A stretch of 64,000 nt of DNA from Phyto melanocephala (lineage: Eukaryota; Arthropoda; Insecta; Diptera; Rhinophoridae). The stretch lies in contig OW799237.1 of the NCBI GenBank assembly GCA_941918925.1, forward strand, positions 11,699,201-11,763,200. Direction: 5' to 3'. Positions 1-10,536 of the stretch are shown piece after piece; within the stretch, counting starts at the first letter, position 1; each line of letters begins with the position of its first letter. The notes under the pieces were generated by a model. It was not told where the DNA came from and did not search any database. It saw only the letters and a list, made by a program, of their open reading frames with translations. The position numbers and the translations under genes are program-made.

Positions 1-410
1 GTATAATTTTGTATATTTATTTAGTTAATTTCGTTGCGTATTGTTTGTTTATCTATTTTTCGATGTTATTGCAGACATTCAGCTGGAAATTTATAAAAAA
101 CAGACAAAAAATTTTTTGTTAAATAAGTTAAAGTGAAATTAATTGTTTGCAAAGTGCTGTACATTAAACACATAGACGACGGCAAGCAACTGACTTCAAT
201 CTGTCAAAATAAAAATGCACACGCTTATGTGAACACAAGTGCACGACCACCGTTGTTTCAGTAGACAACTTCTATATTGGTAGGCTGCATTGAATGGATC
301 CAGTACTGGGAATATATTCAAAATTTTAAAATAAATGTGAGCATACAACAATTTTTATTCTATTTAACCAAAAAGAGCATCGTTAAAAAGTGTTAAAAAA
401 ATATTTTTTT

Positions 411-590
411 ATATACATAGCAAGGCATAATTATTCATCAGGTAGTCTTGTTTCGTCAGCTGATTATTTTTTTTTTCACTTTAAATTTTAGCTGTCAAAG
501 TCTATAGATAAAAAAAATTTCTCTCCTCTCTAATTTGTTTAAAATTTTTTAATTTTTTTACACAAAAATACTAGAGTAAAATTATTATTT
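411..590 (+). mobile_element. Degenerate copy of the CAAGGCATA MITE (copy A flank)
   Basis: Shares the left end and first 120 bp or so (TTATTCATCAGGTA, CAGCTGATTATTTTTT, TTTAGCTGTCAAA) with the intact MITE at 4899-5107. The right terminal repeat is not recognisable. The matching piece in copy B lies at about 6040-6200, so this insertion is older than the gene duplication. Confidence 0.6.
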
Positions 591-760
591 TTTCAAACAA
601 AATTCATGGCTCATCGCAAAAACGCCAAAAAAAATTGCAACTATTTTTTAAATCGCTGTCGCCAAATCGAAAATTAAGGCATCAAACAGGTTTTAAAATC
701 GCCAGTTTTGGCAAAAAAAAAAAAAAAAAACAGCCGGATCTGGCAAACCAAGCCTGGTGC

Positions 761-881
761 CAAATTACGGCATTCGATCGCGATTAAAATTTTATTTGAA
801 CGATCGAGTTCGCTGGGCTTTAGGTATAGAGATTCAAATAAGAATTTTTAAATTTCGATCACGTTCGAATGCCGTAATTTG
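761..881. mobile_element. 121-bp palindromic MITE, present only in copy A
   Basis: Terminal inverted repeats start CAAATTACGGCATTCGA at the left (from 761) and read the same on the other strand from 881. The inner arms also pair loosely, so the whole element can fold into a hairpin. CCTGGT occurs on both sides and may be a target duplication. The matching part of copy B (about 6392-6400) lacks the element. Confidence 0.75.
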
Positions 882-941
882 TTCCCTGGTATTTGTAGTC
901 GTGTAATTGGCAGCTTGTTGCTGCTTACATTATCATTTATA

Positions 942-947
942 TTTATT

Positions 948-994
<47 letters not shown>

Positions 995-997
995 TTG
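942..997 (-). repeat. (TTTA)n microsatellite over the poly(A) region of P450 copy A
   Basis: About 12 TTTA units. Read on the gene's strand they give overlapping AATAAA signals every 4 nt, roughly 120-175 nt after the stop codon. The matching place in copy B (6461-6474) has only two AATAAA words. Confidence 0.85.
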
Positions 998-1117
998 CTT
1001 TAAATATTATCTATAATTAACCTTAAACCATTTATAAGAATACTTTTGTTAAATTTACACTACAATATCACATCTCACACTCCTTTAAATTGTCCACAAT
1101 ATCTTCGCCCTGACTGC

Positions 1118-3549
1118 TCATTCCTCTACCTTTTGCAATTTCAAGTACACACCCCCCTTAGCTGTCAACACAAATGTTTTCTCATCAAACTCTAAGGGTA
1201 CCGGGGTCTTCGGCGAGAGGGTAAAATGGAAATTTTTCATAAGCAATGCTAAACCAATCATTGCTTGCATTTTACCAAACCGTAAGCCAATACAATTACG
1301 TGGTCCTTCGCCAAATGGCAACCAAGCCATTGAATGTCGTTTGGCTATTTCGTCAGGAGTAAAACGTTCCGGTTTAAATTCCGATGGATTGGGATAAATG
1401 TCAGTATCATGATGAATGGCATCGATGGGTATAATGATTACCATACCTTTTTCGATGATATACGGCGAATTGGGTACTTTGTAGTCGTGGAGAGCTTTAC
1501 GCATAGTTATGGAAGCAATTGAGTATTTGCGCATGGTTTCTAAAATAGAGGGAAAAAATAAGTAAACTTAGCTTTGTGAAAAAAATATTTTAAATAAAAA
1601 AAGCTTTTGTACGCTTTTTACAAAAAAGTTTTTTAAAAGAAGCCTTTAGTGAAAAAAAAAACTTTAATACAACTTTTCATGAAATGGTTTTATAATAAAG
1701 CTTTTTAATAAAACTGTTGGTACCACAAATGTTTGTATTAAATGTATTCATTAAACAATCTTCCTATCAATATATAAAAGCTCTTTACAAAAGAATTTTG
1801 CCTAACAACTGCTCATAAAAAAGCTTTTAATTAGTGAGCTGTAATAGAAAAGCTTCATAAAGCTTTATAATAAAATTTGTTGCTCCTTTTGAATTTTTTA
1901 ATTGTCAAGCATAAACATTTTATTAAAATTATTTGCTTTGGAAAGGTTCTATAAATATATTAATAAAAAATTCTAAAAAACAAGCTTTTTATAAAAAAGC
2001 TTTGTTGAAAAAATATTCATGTGATAAAGCTTGGTATAAAAAAGCTTAAAATTCAATTTTTTATAAACTTTGGTGTAAAATGCTTCTAAAATCAACTAAA
2101 AGAAATTTAAATTAAAAAATAACTCAATATAACAGCTTCTAGGGAAAAAGCTTATTTAATAAAAAAAATATTAAATTTATTTTTATTTATGTATTATCAT
2201 TTATATAAAGAGCGTTGTGAAAAATTATTAAAAACCTATTTATAAAACAAAGCTTATTATTTTTGTAGTACAATTACTACAAAAGCTTTAACGAAAGAAC
2301 TTTTTATATAAAAATGTTTATCATATCTAAGCTTTTGTAATAAAGATTATAACAAAAAAAAACTTGTAATAAAAGTAAGCTTTGTCTTAGGATTTTTTTA
2401 AATTAAATTTATCTTTTAAGAAAATTCTTTAGCCTTGAGTTCATGCTGTAACTGTAAAAGCTTACCGTATAATATCTGTTGCAAATACTTTAGCTCCTTC
2501 ACTCCTTCATACGTCAGCACATTGTTATACTTCTTAAGCACACCAGAAATCTCCTGTCTGGCTTTTTTTTGCATGTCCTGATTAATGGCCATCTCGTACA
2601 AAGCAAAACCCATGCTACTGGAACTGGTCTCGAAGCCAGCCAAAAAGAAAACAAAAGCCTGGGCTGCTATATTCTCTAATGACAAACCCTCTGTGTCATT
2701 GCGATTTTTCAGATCTATTAATAGATTCATAAAATCGTTCTTTTGCACTTTTTCACGCTCACGATACTCTACCGTTTGTTTGACCACAGTCATCATAAAG
2801 TCCGTCACATCTTTGGGAGCAAAGGCAATGCCAAGCTTGCGTGCCAAGTTAGGATAGGCCTGGCAAAAAGAAAACACCAAGCGTCCATGACGTCGGGTAG
2901 TAAAAGCTTTTTTACCCATTAAACGAAATTGGGTATTGGGATCCTTTAAACTATTGCATTCTAGGCCAAAGGCACAGGACCCTATTACGTCTGTGGTAAA
3001 ACGGGCTAACAGTTCACGAATTTCTAGACCTTCTTCAGTGTTGTTGCTTTCTAACAGCTGCGACAGCACTTGCACAAATCTCTCACCCACTTCTACCACA
3101 CAGGGAAACATAAACTTCATTTTGCCTGAAGTAAAGGTGGGTGTCAGCTTTGCTCTCATGCTCTTCCACTTGGGACCATCCAAGTTAAATAGATGCGCCG
3201 AAAGGGGATCATCCTTTTCATTGTAATAATTTCCACGCGCAGCAAAATCATTGAAATCTGTTATCAACACCTGTTGTATTAAATCTAAATCCAAAAGCAC
3301 GACAGCTTTGCGTAAGCTCAAATAAAAACCGCCAAACAAGGCTTTTCCTTTATACTTTTGATAGAAATCGTAGAAAGGCTGTTTCAATGGCTGTGTCTTG
3401 CCCACCTGACGCATGTTTCCCAAAAAAATATCAGGTTTTTCATAAACCACATTACGTTGTTCCCAGTACGAATAGTGACGGCGTATGACAACGTATAGTA
3501 GTGTAATTAAGGTCAGCAGCAAACAACAGAAAATTTGAAAAAATTCCAT
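1118..3549 (-). CDS. Cyp6a-like: Cytochrome P450, CYP6A-like (tandem copy A), two exons
   Basis: Microsomal mono-oxygenase of the insect CYP6 family, expected on the ER membrane with NADPH-P450 reductase, oxidising lipophilic compounds. Exon 1 is 3549-2466 (ATG at 3549) and exon 2 is 1539-1118 (TGA stop). Splicing at TACG|GTAAGC and TTTTAG|AAACC restores the ExxR glutamate codon and gives 501 residues, a normal CYP6 length. Visible motifs: hydrophobic N-terminal anchor (about residues 3-22), I-helix AGFETS (304-309), ETMR (362-365), PERF (418-421) and the heme loop FGEGPRNCIG with the cysteine ligand at 444. It resembles Drosophila Cyp6a proteins throughout (NEKDDPLSAHLFNLDG, AWLPFGEGPRNCIGLRF), and the intron position fits that subfamily. 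All key residues are intact, so it should be functional. The substrate is unknown. Confidence 0.93.
1540..2465 (-). other. Intron of P450 copy A (926 bp)
   Basis: Phase-1 intron with a GTAAGC donor and a TTTTAG acceptor. It is dense in degenerate AAAGCTTT-like words, many able to pair with each other. The copy B intron has the same composition but differs by many small indels, so it has diverged faster than the exons. Confidence 0.88.
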
Positions 3550-3608
3550 GCTGAGATTTTTAGTATTGGAGCGTCACCAGCAGAGTAGTTGTTAGTTGAA
3601 ACGAGAAC

Positions 3609-3655
3609 TTTATCAGACTGAATAGGACAGAGAAAAAAGAGATGATTTTAAAATG
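3609..3655 (-). promoter_or_regulatory. Predicted core promoter of P450 copy A
   Basis: On the minus strand the word TCAGTC, a good match to the arthropod initiator, lies at 3621-3616. This puts the likely start at about 3619 and gives a 5' UTR near 70 nt. A weak TATA-like TTTTAAAAT lies about 25-35 bp further upstream. The same arrangement is conserved in copy B. Confidence 0.45.
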
Positions 3656-4898
3656 AATTGTAAAAAGAAAACATTTCTAGTTTGAAAATGTAAACTCATA
3701 TCAAGCGATTGTAATTTGTAAGAACTCAGGGTTGCCAAGTAAAAATTATTGTTTTATTTTGAAGAAATTTTGAGAAAATATTTTTTAGTCAACAAAATAA
3801 TTCTTAATTTTAAAAATAAAAAATTAGTTTAACATTTTATAGTTTGTTTTGACTTTTTCATTTAAACTTTGCTTTTTTATTTTAAAAGCTTGGCAGTCCT
3901 TATTTTGTATCTTCTTATATTTTTCGTATGTTTTTTTTATCGGTTTTAGTTCCTCTATCTTTTAATTTAATTTTTTTTGTTGTTTGCCTGTACCTCTTTG
4001 TATGTTTTTTTCACATTTGTTTACATTTTGCAATGAACTTTAATTTGCTTTAGCTTTTCAAACTCTGCCAGCTGATACTATTGTCATTAATTTTTTTTAT
4101 ACGATTTTTTATTATTATTGCATTTCATTTGTTTGGAATATTGTTTTAGAATACTTTTTAGTGTCAAGTCACTGTGATTTACTTTTCAAGCTTTTTTACA
4201 TTTAAATAACGGTTTGGGGGTTAACAAACTAGAAATTTTTGCACAATATTTAATATTCAGTCATTTATGGTCGCTAATGTCGGTGTGTCATCGAGGCTAG
4301 ACATAATTAAAAAGAATATTATGCGAATAATTAATTATAAAAATTTAGATGTTCAGATTTGTTTTCATTAATTTAACAAATAGCTTTCAATTTTTTTAAT
4401 AGGATTTAAAAGTATTTAGAGCAAAAGTATGAACATAGTCTGATAAACAGTATAAGTATTATAATATAAAAAATCTAAGTAGAAAAAAACTCAGTGGAAT
4501 TTATTTAAGAAAAATAAAATTTCAAGATTATTATTTTAAAATTTTTTATATAAAATTATAAAAAAATTTTTTTCGTCGAAAACGTGTTTTAGTAAAAAAA
4601 TTTTAATGAAAAATGTTTTATAAAGAACATAATTATAATTTAACACCTTAAAAGAAACTTTCGTGTGAGTAAAAAAATATTTTTTTTATTATTTTTATTT
4701 TTTTAGAAAAAAATTTTTTTTTTAATATTATTTTTAATATTTTTTTTTATATTTTTTTAACTGTTTGAGAAAACTTCTTTCCTAAAAATAAGTCACATAG
4801 AAATACATTCTTCTTACAGCGGCCATCGTTGTGTGAATTTAAAAATTAATTTTAACACAAGTTAGTTAGTGAAGTTGACTGCAGTACATTTGTATATT

Positions 4899-5107
4899 CA
4901 AGGCATATTTATTCATCAGGTACTCTTGATTTTTCAGCTGATTATTTTTTTCATCACTTATTTTAAATTTCAGCTGTCAAAATGCATAAATAAAAAACTA
5001 TTTTCTCTCTTTTCCAATTTATTTCAAATGTCAAACTTCATATATAATAAATATAAACAAAAAAATTCTCTCCGAACTGCAATTACCTGATGAATAAATA
5101 TGCCTTG
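4899..5107. mobile_element. Intact 209-bp MITE with perfect 24-bp inverted repeats
   Basis: The left end at 4899-4922 begins CAAGGCATATTTATTCATC, and the last 24 bp (5084-5107) are its exact reverse complement. There is no coding capacity. It sits where homology between copies A and B ends, just after TATATTCAAG in both. No clear target duplication was seen, so the superfamily is unassigned. Confidence 0.82.
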
Positions 5108-5631
5108 GGGTAAGACATGGTAATCAAATTACTGTTACTGTAAATTGTTTACAGTCAATCGTGTAACATAAACCATGTTACGCTTTATTCTTATTAAGTC
5201 CACATATAACAAAATCTATTGTTATCTAATGTTCCCTTACAAGTTGAGGGGTGTTGACTTTTGTCATTCGATTATTTGATTGTCATCATAATCAAGTTGA
5301 TAAACGTTTGACAGGCTTAACAGAAAAAAATAATTATATAATATTCTTATTACTCCAACTCACACTCTCGTTCTATTACTATTTCTTAGCTGTCCATGAT
5401 ATTAATGATTCACTAGAAATACCGTAATTTATGCGGGCCAAACAGTGTGTCAGTAAACTTTTTTATGCGAGTGTTTATTAGTTTTTGTTTTTTATTGGAG
5501 TGCAAGTGATTAATACAAATGATTGTTGGCTGTTTGCGTTTAAATTTATTGTACCTATATAATATATATTTATTTTTTTGATGTTTTTTTTTGTTAATTT
5601 GAAATACTACTTAACTAGTGCTTAAATATCT
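5108..5631. other. Spacer between the duplicated segments
   Basis: AT-rich unique-looking DNA between the MITE and the left edge of copy B. No gene, RNA or strong repeat was seen. It may be the far 3' flank of gene B, whose equivalent for gene A lies before the window. Confidence 0.5.
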
Positions 5632-6039
5632 TGTATAATTTTGTTTATTTATTTAGTTAATTTCGTTGCGAATTGAGGGAATAGATATTTGATAAAGCAA
5701 ATGATTTTGTGTACACTTTGTTTGTTTGTTTTTTTTTTTCGATGTTATTGCAGACATTCAGCTGGAAATTTATAAAAAAAACAGACAAGAAATTTTTTTG
5801 TTAAATAAGTTAAAGCGAAATTAATTGTTTGCAAGGTGCTGTGCATTAAACACATAGACGACGGCAAGCTACTGACTTCAATCTGTCAAAATAAAAATGC
5901 ACACGCTTATGTGAACACAATTATACAACCATCGTTGAATGGATCCAGTACTGGGAATATATTCAAAATTTTAAAATAAATGCGAGTAAACAACAAAAAG
6001 AACATCGAAATGTGTTAAAAAAATATTTTTTTATTTATA

Positions 6040-6200
6040 TAACAATGCACATTTGTTCATCAGGTAGTCTTGTTTCGTCAGCTGATTATTTTTTTCTTCA
6101 CTTTTTTTAAATTTTAGCTGTCAAAGTCTAACATGAAAAACAATTTTCTCTCCTCTCTAATTTATTTAAAATTTTTAAATTTTTTTAAACAAAAATACTA
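6040..6200 (+). mobile_element. Degenerate copy of the CAAGGCATA MITE (copy B flank)
   Basis: Allelic to the 411-590 relic: TTCATCAGGTAGTCTTG, CAGCTGATTATTTTTTTC and TTTTAGCTGTCAAAG follow in the same order. The right end is not recognisable. Confidence 0.55.
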
Positions 6201-6460
6201 GAAAAAAATTAAAATTATTTTTTCGTATTTAATTTAACGATTCTCAAAACAAATTCATGGCTCATCGAAAAAACGCCAAAAAAATGGCCACTATTGTCTA
6301 AATCGCCATGTCGCCAAATCGAAAATTAAGGCGTCAAACAGGTTTTAAAATCGCCAATTTTGGCAAAATATTGCCAGATCTGGCAAACCTAGTAGCATGG
6401 TATTTGTAGTTGTGTAGTTGGTAGCTTGTTGCTGTGTATATTTTCAAAAGTATCATGTAT

Positions 6461-6474
6461 TTTTATTTTATTTA
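6461..6474 (-). terminator. Poly(A) signals of P450 copy B
   Basis: Two overlapping AATAAA words on the minus strand, about 135-145 nt past the stop codon. They correspond in position to the expanded TTTA run of copy A. Confidence 0.45.
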
Positions 6475-6605
6475 TATATTGCTATAAATATTATCTATAA
6501 TCAACCTTAAGCCATTTATAAAAATACTTTTATTCAATTTGCTCTACAATACTTATCACATCTCAGACTCCTTTAAATTGTCCACAATATCTTCGCCCTG
6601 ACTGC

Positions 6606-8970
6606 TCATTCCTCTACCTTTTCCAATTTCAAGTACACACCACCCTTGGCTGTCAACACAAATGTTTTCTCATCAAACTCTAATGGTACCGGGGTCTTCG
6701 GCGAGAGGGTGAAATGGAAATTTTTCATAAGCAACGCTAAACCAATCATTGCCTCCATTTTAGCAAAACGTAAGCCAATACAATTACGTGGTCCTTCGCC
6801 AAATGGCAACCAAGCCATTGAATGTCGTTTGGCTATTTCGTCAGGAGTAAAACGTTCCGGTTTAAATTCCGATGGATTGGGATAAATGTCAGCATCATGA
6901 TGAATGGCATCGATAGGTATAATTATTACCATACCTTTTTCGATGATATACGACGAATTGGGTACTTTGTAGTCGTGGAGAGCTTTACGCATGGCTATGG
7001 AACCAATTGAGTATTTACGCATGGTTTCTAAAATAGAGGAAAAAATAAGTAAACTTAGTTTTGTGAAAAAATTATTTTAAATAAAAAAGCTTTTTCAAGC
7101 TTTTTACAGAAAGTTATTTAAAATAATCCTTTAGTGGAAAAAACTTTAACACAACTTTTCATCAAAAATGATTTTATCGTTAAAACTGTTGGTACCAGAA
7201 ATGTTAGTATTAAATATTTTCTTAAAAATATTTCCCTATCAATATATAAAAGCTCTTACCAAAAGAACTCTGATTAACAACAGCTCATATAAAAAAGCTA
7301 GTTATAAAATAGCTTCATAAAAAAAGCTTTATATTAGTGAGCTGTTAAAGAAAAGCTTCATATGAATAAAGCTTCATAATAAAAATTTTAGCACCTTTTA
7401 AATTTGTTTTTAATTTTTAAGCATAAAGATTTTGTTAAAATTATTTGCACCGGAAACGTTTTATAAATGTGTTGTTATACAAAAGCTGTTTATAAAAAAG
7501 CTTTGATGAAAAATTTTTTTATGAAAAAGCTCGGTATAAAAAAGCTTAAAATTAATTTTTTTATAAAAAAACAAACTAAAAAAAGCTTTAGTTAAAATAA
7601 CGCAATAAAACAGATTTTAAGGACAAAAGTTTATTTAATAAAAAAAAAATTATTAAATTTATCTTTATTTATGTATTTTCATTTATAATATAAAGAGCTT
7701 TAAAAAATTAGTTAAAAACCTCTTTATAAAAGAAAGCTTATTTTCTGTAATGAAATTATTACAAAAGCTTTGATGAAAAACCCTTGTAATAAAAGTTAAC
7801 TTTGTCTTAGGATTTTTTTTAAATTAAATTTCTATTTTAAGAAAATTCTTTAGCCTTGAGTTCATGCTGTAACTATAAAAGCTTACCGTATAATATCTGT
7901 TGCAAATACTTTAGCTCCTTCATTCCTTCATATGTCAACACATTGTTATACTTCTTTAGCATATCAGTAATCTCCTGTCTGGCTTTTTGTTGAATGTCCT
8001 GATGAATTGCCATCTCGTATAAAGCAAAACCCATGCTACTGGAACTGGTCTCGAAGCCAGCCAAAAAGAAAACAAAAGCCTGGGCTGCTATATTCTCTAA
8101 TGACAAACCCTCTGTGTCATTGCGATTTTTTAGATCTATTAATAGATTCATAAAATCGTTTTTTTGCACTTTTTCACGCTCACGATACTCTACCGTTTGT
8201 TTAACTACATTCATCATAAAGTCAGTCACATCTTTGGGATTCAAGGTAATGCCAAGCTTGCGTGCCAAGTTAGGATAGGCCTGGCAAAAAGAGAACAGCA
8301 AGCGTCCATGACGTTTGGTAGTAAAAATTTTTTTACCCATTAAACGAAATTGGGTATTGGGATCCTTTAAACTATTGCATTCTAGGCCAAAGGCACAGGA
8401 CCCTATTACGTCTATGGTAAAACGGGCTAACAGTTCACGAATTTCTAGACCTTCTTCAGAGTTGTTGCTTTCTAACAGCTGCGACAGCACTTGCACAAAT
8501 CTCTCACCCACTTCTACCACACAGGGAAACATAAACTTCATTTTGCCTGAAGTAAAGGCGGGAGTCAGCTTTGCTCTCATGCGCTTCCACTTGGGACCAT
8601 CCAAATTAAATAAATGCGCCGAAAGGGGATCATCCTTTTCATTGTAATAATTTCCACGCGCAGCAAAATAATTGAAATCTGTTATCAACACCTGTTGTAT
8701 TAAATCTAAATCCAAAAGCACGGCAGCCTTGCGTAAGCTGAAATAAAAACCGCCAAACAAGGCTTTTCCTTTATACTTTTGATAGAAATCGTAGAAAGGC
8801 TGTTGTAATGGCTGTGTCTTGCCCACCTGACGCATGTTTCCCAGAAAAATATCAGGTTTTTCATAAACTACATTACGTTGTTCCCAGTACGAATAGTGAC
8901 GGCGTATGACAACGTATAGTAGTGTAATTAAGGTCAGCAGCAAAGAACAGAAAATTTGAAAAAATTCCAT
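6606..8970 (-). CDS. Cyp6a-like: Cytochrome P450, CYP6A-like (tandem copy B), two exons
   Basis: Paralogue of the 1118-3549 gene and also 501 residues. Exon 1 is 8970-7887 and exon 2 is 7027-6606. The donor TACG|GTAAGC and acceptor TTTTAG|AAACC are the same and recreate the ETMR motif. The membrane anchor, AGFETS, PERF and FGEGPRNCIG motifs are all intact. I count 30 amino-acid differences from copy A: 23 in exon 1 and 7 in exon 2. Several cluster around residues 215-245 (for example IAFA to ITLN) and just after ETMR (A to G, T to A), near predicted substrate-recognition sites. It has no stop or frameshift, so it should be active. It lies head-to-tail behind copy A with about 3 kb between the genes and has its own promoter. 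Confidence 0.93.
7028..7886 (-). other. Intron of P450 copy B (859 bp)
   Basis: Same splice sites and phase as the copy A intron. Also filled with degenerate AAAGCTTT words, with many length differences from its partner. Confidence 0.88.
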
Positions 8971-9029
8971 GCTGAGATTTTTAGTATTGGAGCGCCACCA
9001 GCAGAGTAGTTGTTAGTTGAAACGAGAAC

Positions 9030-9076
9030 TTTATCAGACTGAATAGGACAGAGAAAAAAGAGATGATTTTAAAATA
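9030..9076 (-). promoter_or_regulatory. Predicted core promoter of P450 copy B
   Basis: Minus-strand TCAGTC at 9042-9037 predicts a start at about 9040 and a 70-nt 5' UTR, with the TTTTAAAAT box upstream. The sequence is nearly identical to copy A, so the two genes probably share basal regulation. Confidence 0.45.
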
Positions 9077-9491
9077 AATTGTAAAAAGAAAACATTTTTA
9101 GTTTGAAAATGTAAACTCATATCAAACGATTGTAATTTGTAAGAACTCAGGGTTGCCAAGTAAAAATTTTTGTTATCTTTTGAATACTTTGAGAAAATAT
9201 TTTTTAGTCAACAAAATAATTCTTAGTTTTAAAAATAAAAATGAAAAATTAGTCTAACATTTTATAGTTTGTTTTGACTTTTTCACTTTTAACTGCTTTT
9301 TTATTTTAAAAGCTTGGCAATCTTTACTTTGTATCTTCTCATTTTTTGTATGTTTTTTTTATCGGTTTTAGTTCCTCTATCTTTTAATTTAATTTTTTTT
9401 GTTGTTTGCCTGTACCTCTTTGTATGTTTTTTCACATTTGTTTACATTTTGCAATGAACTTTAATTTGCTTAAGCTTTTCAGACTCTGCTA

Positions 9492-9729
9492 CAGTGAAAC
9501 AAGTCGACCGACTCACAGCCGACGGCTCGCCGCCGCCGGGTTTTTTTCAATGTCGACGCCGCCGCCGTTTTTGTCGGCTTAAAACGGCTCAAGAAAGCCT
9601 CCGTTTTGATCAACTTCAGTCAACTCAAGAAGAAATTTTGAGCCGCCGATTTTAATTTGTTATAGCCGCCGCCGCTTAAAAACTGCTCAGCTGCCGCCGC
9701 CGAAAATTTTGCCTCGGCTTGTTTCACTG
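9492..9729. mobile_element. 238-bp GC-rich hAT-type MITE in the 5' flank of P450 copy B
   Basis: Ends are CAGTGAAACAAG and its exact inverse CTTGTTTCACTG, the CAGTG start typical of hAT elements. It is flanked by 8-bp near-repeats CTCTGCTA (9484-9491) and CTATGCCA (9730-9737). Copy A keeps the empty site CTCTGCCA (near 4072), from which each flank differs by one base. That fits the 8-bp target duplication made by hAT transposases. The inside is rich in GCC/CGG and CpG, quite unlike the surroundings. No open reading frame. Confidence 0.85.
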
Positions 9730-10367
9730 CTATGCCAGCTGATACTATCGTCATTAATTTGTTTTTATTAATTTAACAAATAGCTTTCAGTTATTTTTAA
9801 TAGGATTTAAAAATATTTAGAGCAAAAGTATGAACATAGTCTGATAAGTTTCCAAGATTTAAAGCTAAGTAGAAAAAAACTCAGTGGAATTTATTTAAGA
9901 AAAATTAAAGATTATTTCATGAAAAATTTTCTAAAATAAATTTTTAAGAAATTGTTTAAATTTTTTTCGTCCGAAAAGTTTTTTTTAAAACTATTTGAGA
10001 AAACTCCTTTCCCAAACTGAAGTCTTATAGAAATACATTCTTCTTACAGCCAAACCTAAACAGAAGCGGCCATCGCTTTTAGCTGGTAAAATTTCTAATG
10101 TCTAAAATATATTTGTGAACTTGAAAATTGAATTTTGCAAGGCGTTAGGTAGTTAAGTTGGCTGCAGTACAACTGCTGGCTATATTCAAGTCAATATATT
10201 AATGTTATCTCTATTTTTATTTAGTGGATTTTTTTAAACAACATAATTGAACATTACTGTTTTTATATTACACAATATTGATGCTCTTGTTTAGGTTTAA
10301 CACTTATATATTGAGAAAAATATTAAAACAAATATTTTATAATAATTTTTTAATATAAATATTAACA

Positions 10368-10536
10368 AAAATTATTTAAGCTCAAGGTCTTTTAATTATT
10401 TAAATAATATCTTTAATTATTATTAATTCTTCCAATATTTCGCTACTCCGTTCTGTAGCATCATCAGGAAATATTTGTTTTAATTTTTTGGAAAAATTTT
10501 TTGTGTAAAAAAAACACCTTGAGCTTAAATAATTTT
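10368..10536 (-). mobile_element. 169-bp inverted-repeat element with hammerhead-like core
   Basis: Bounded by a perfect 21-bp inverted repeat (10368-10388 and 10516-10536) containing TTTAAGCTCAAGGT. On the minus strand it holds CTGATGA, then a GCTAC/GTAGC stem, then GAAA. A related copy lies at 27305-27395. See the ncRNA entry. Confidence 0.6.
10438..10467 (-). ncRNA. Possible hammerhead ribozyme core (partial)
   Basis: Reads CTGATGA (10467-10461), one extra T, GCTAC (10459-10455), an 8-nt loop, GTAGC (10446-10442) and GAAA (10441-10438). These are the two conserved strands and stem II of a hammerhead. Penelope-like elements are known to carry such motifs. I could not identify stem III with a cleavage triplet, and the T before stem II is not canonical. 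It may be inactive or chance. Confidence 0.3.

Larger units (their letters stand above)
1..4899. repeat. Tandem segmental duplication, copy A
   Basis: This segment is collinear with 5632-10190, covering the gene, its intron, its 3' flank and about 1.3 kb of 5' flank. It is already homologous at base 1 (compare TTAGTTAATTTCGTTGCG at both starts), so its true left edge lies outside the window. The 3620-4898 part has no gene. It keeps about 270 bp (near 4110-4370) that copy B has lost. Confidence 0.88.
5632..10190. repeat. Tandem segmental duplication, copy B
   Basis: Direct-repeat partner of copy A. Homology runs from TTAGTTAATTTCGTTGCG at 5653 to GGCTGCAGTAC...TATATTCAAG near 10188. Differences are mostly indels: no 761-881 MITE, no TTTA expansion, a 270-bp loss near 9765, and a hAT-type MITE gained at 9492-9729. 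Confidence 0.88.

Noticed and set aside
1334..1522. Plus-strand open frames inside the P450 exons (also 2585-2857, 2936-3226, 6646-6885, 6822-7010, 8033-8278, 8315-8647)
   Set aside because: They are antisense shadows of the two real P450 genes and have no motifs of their own.
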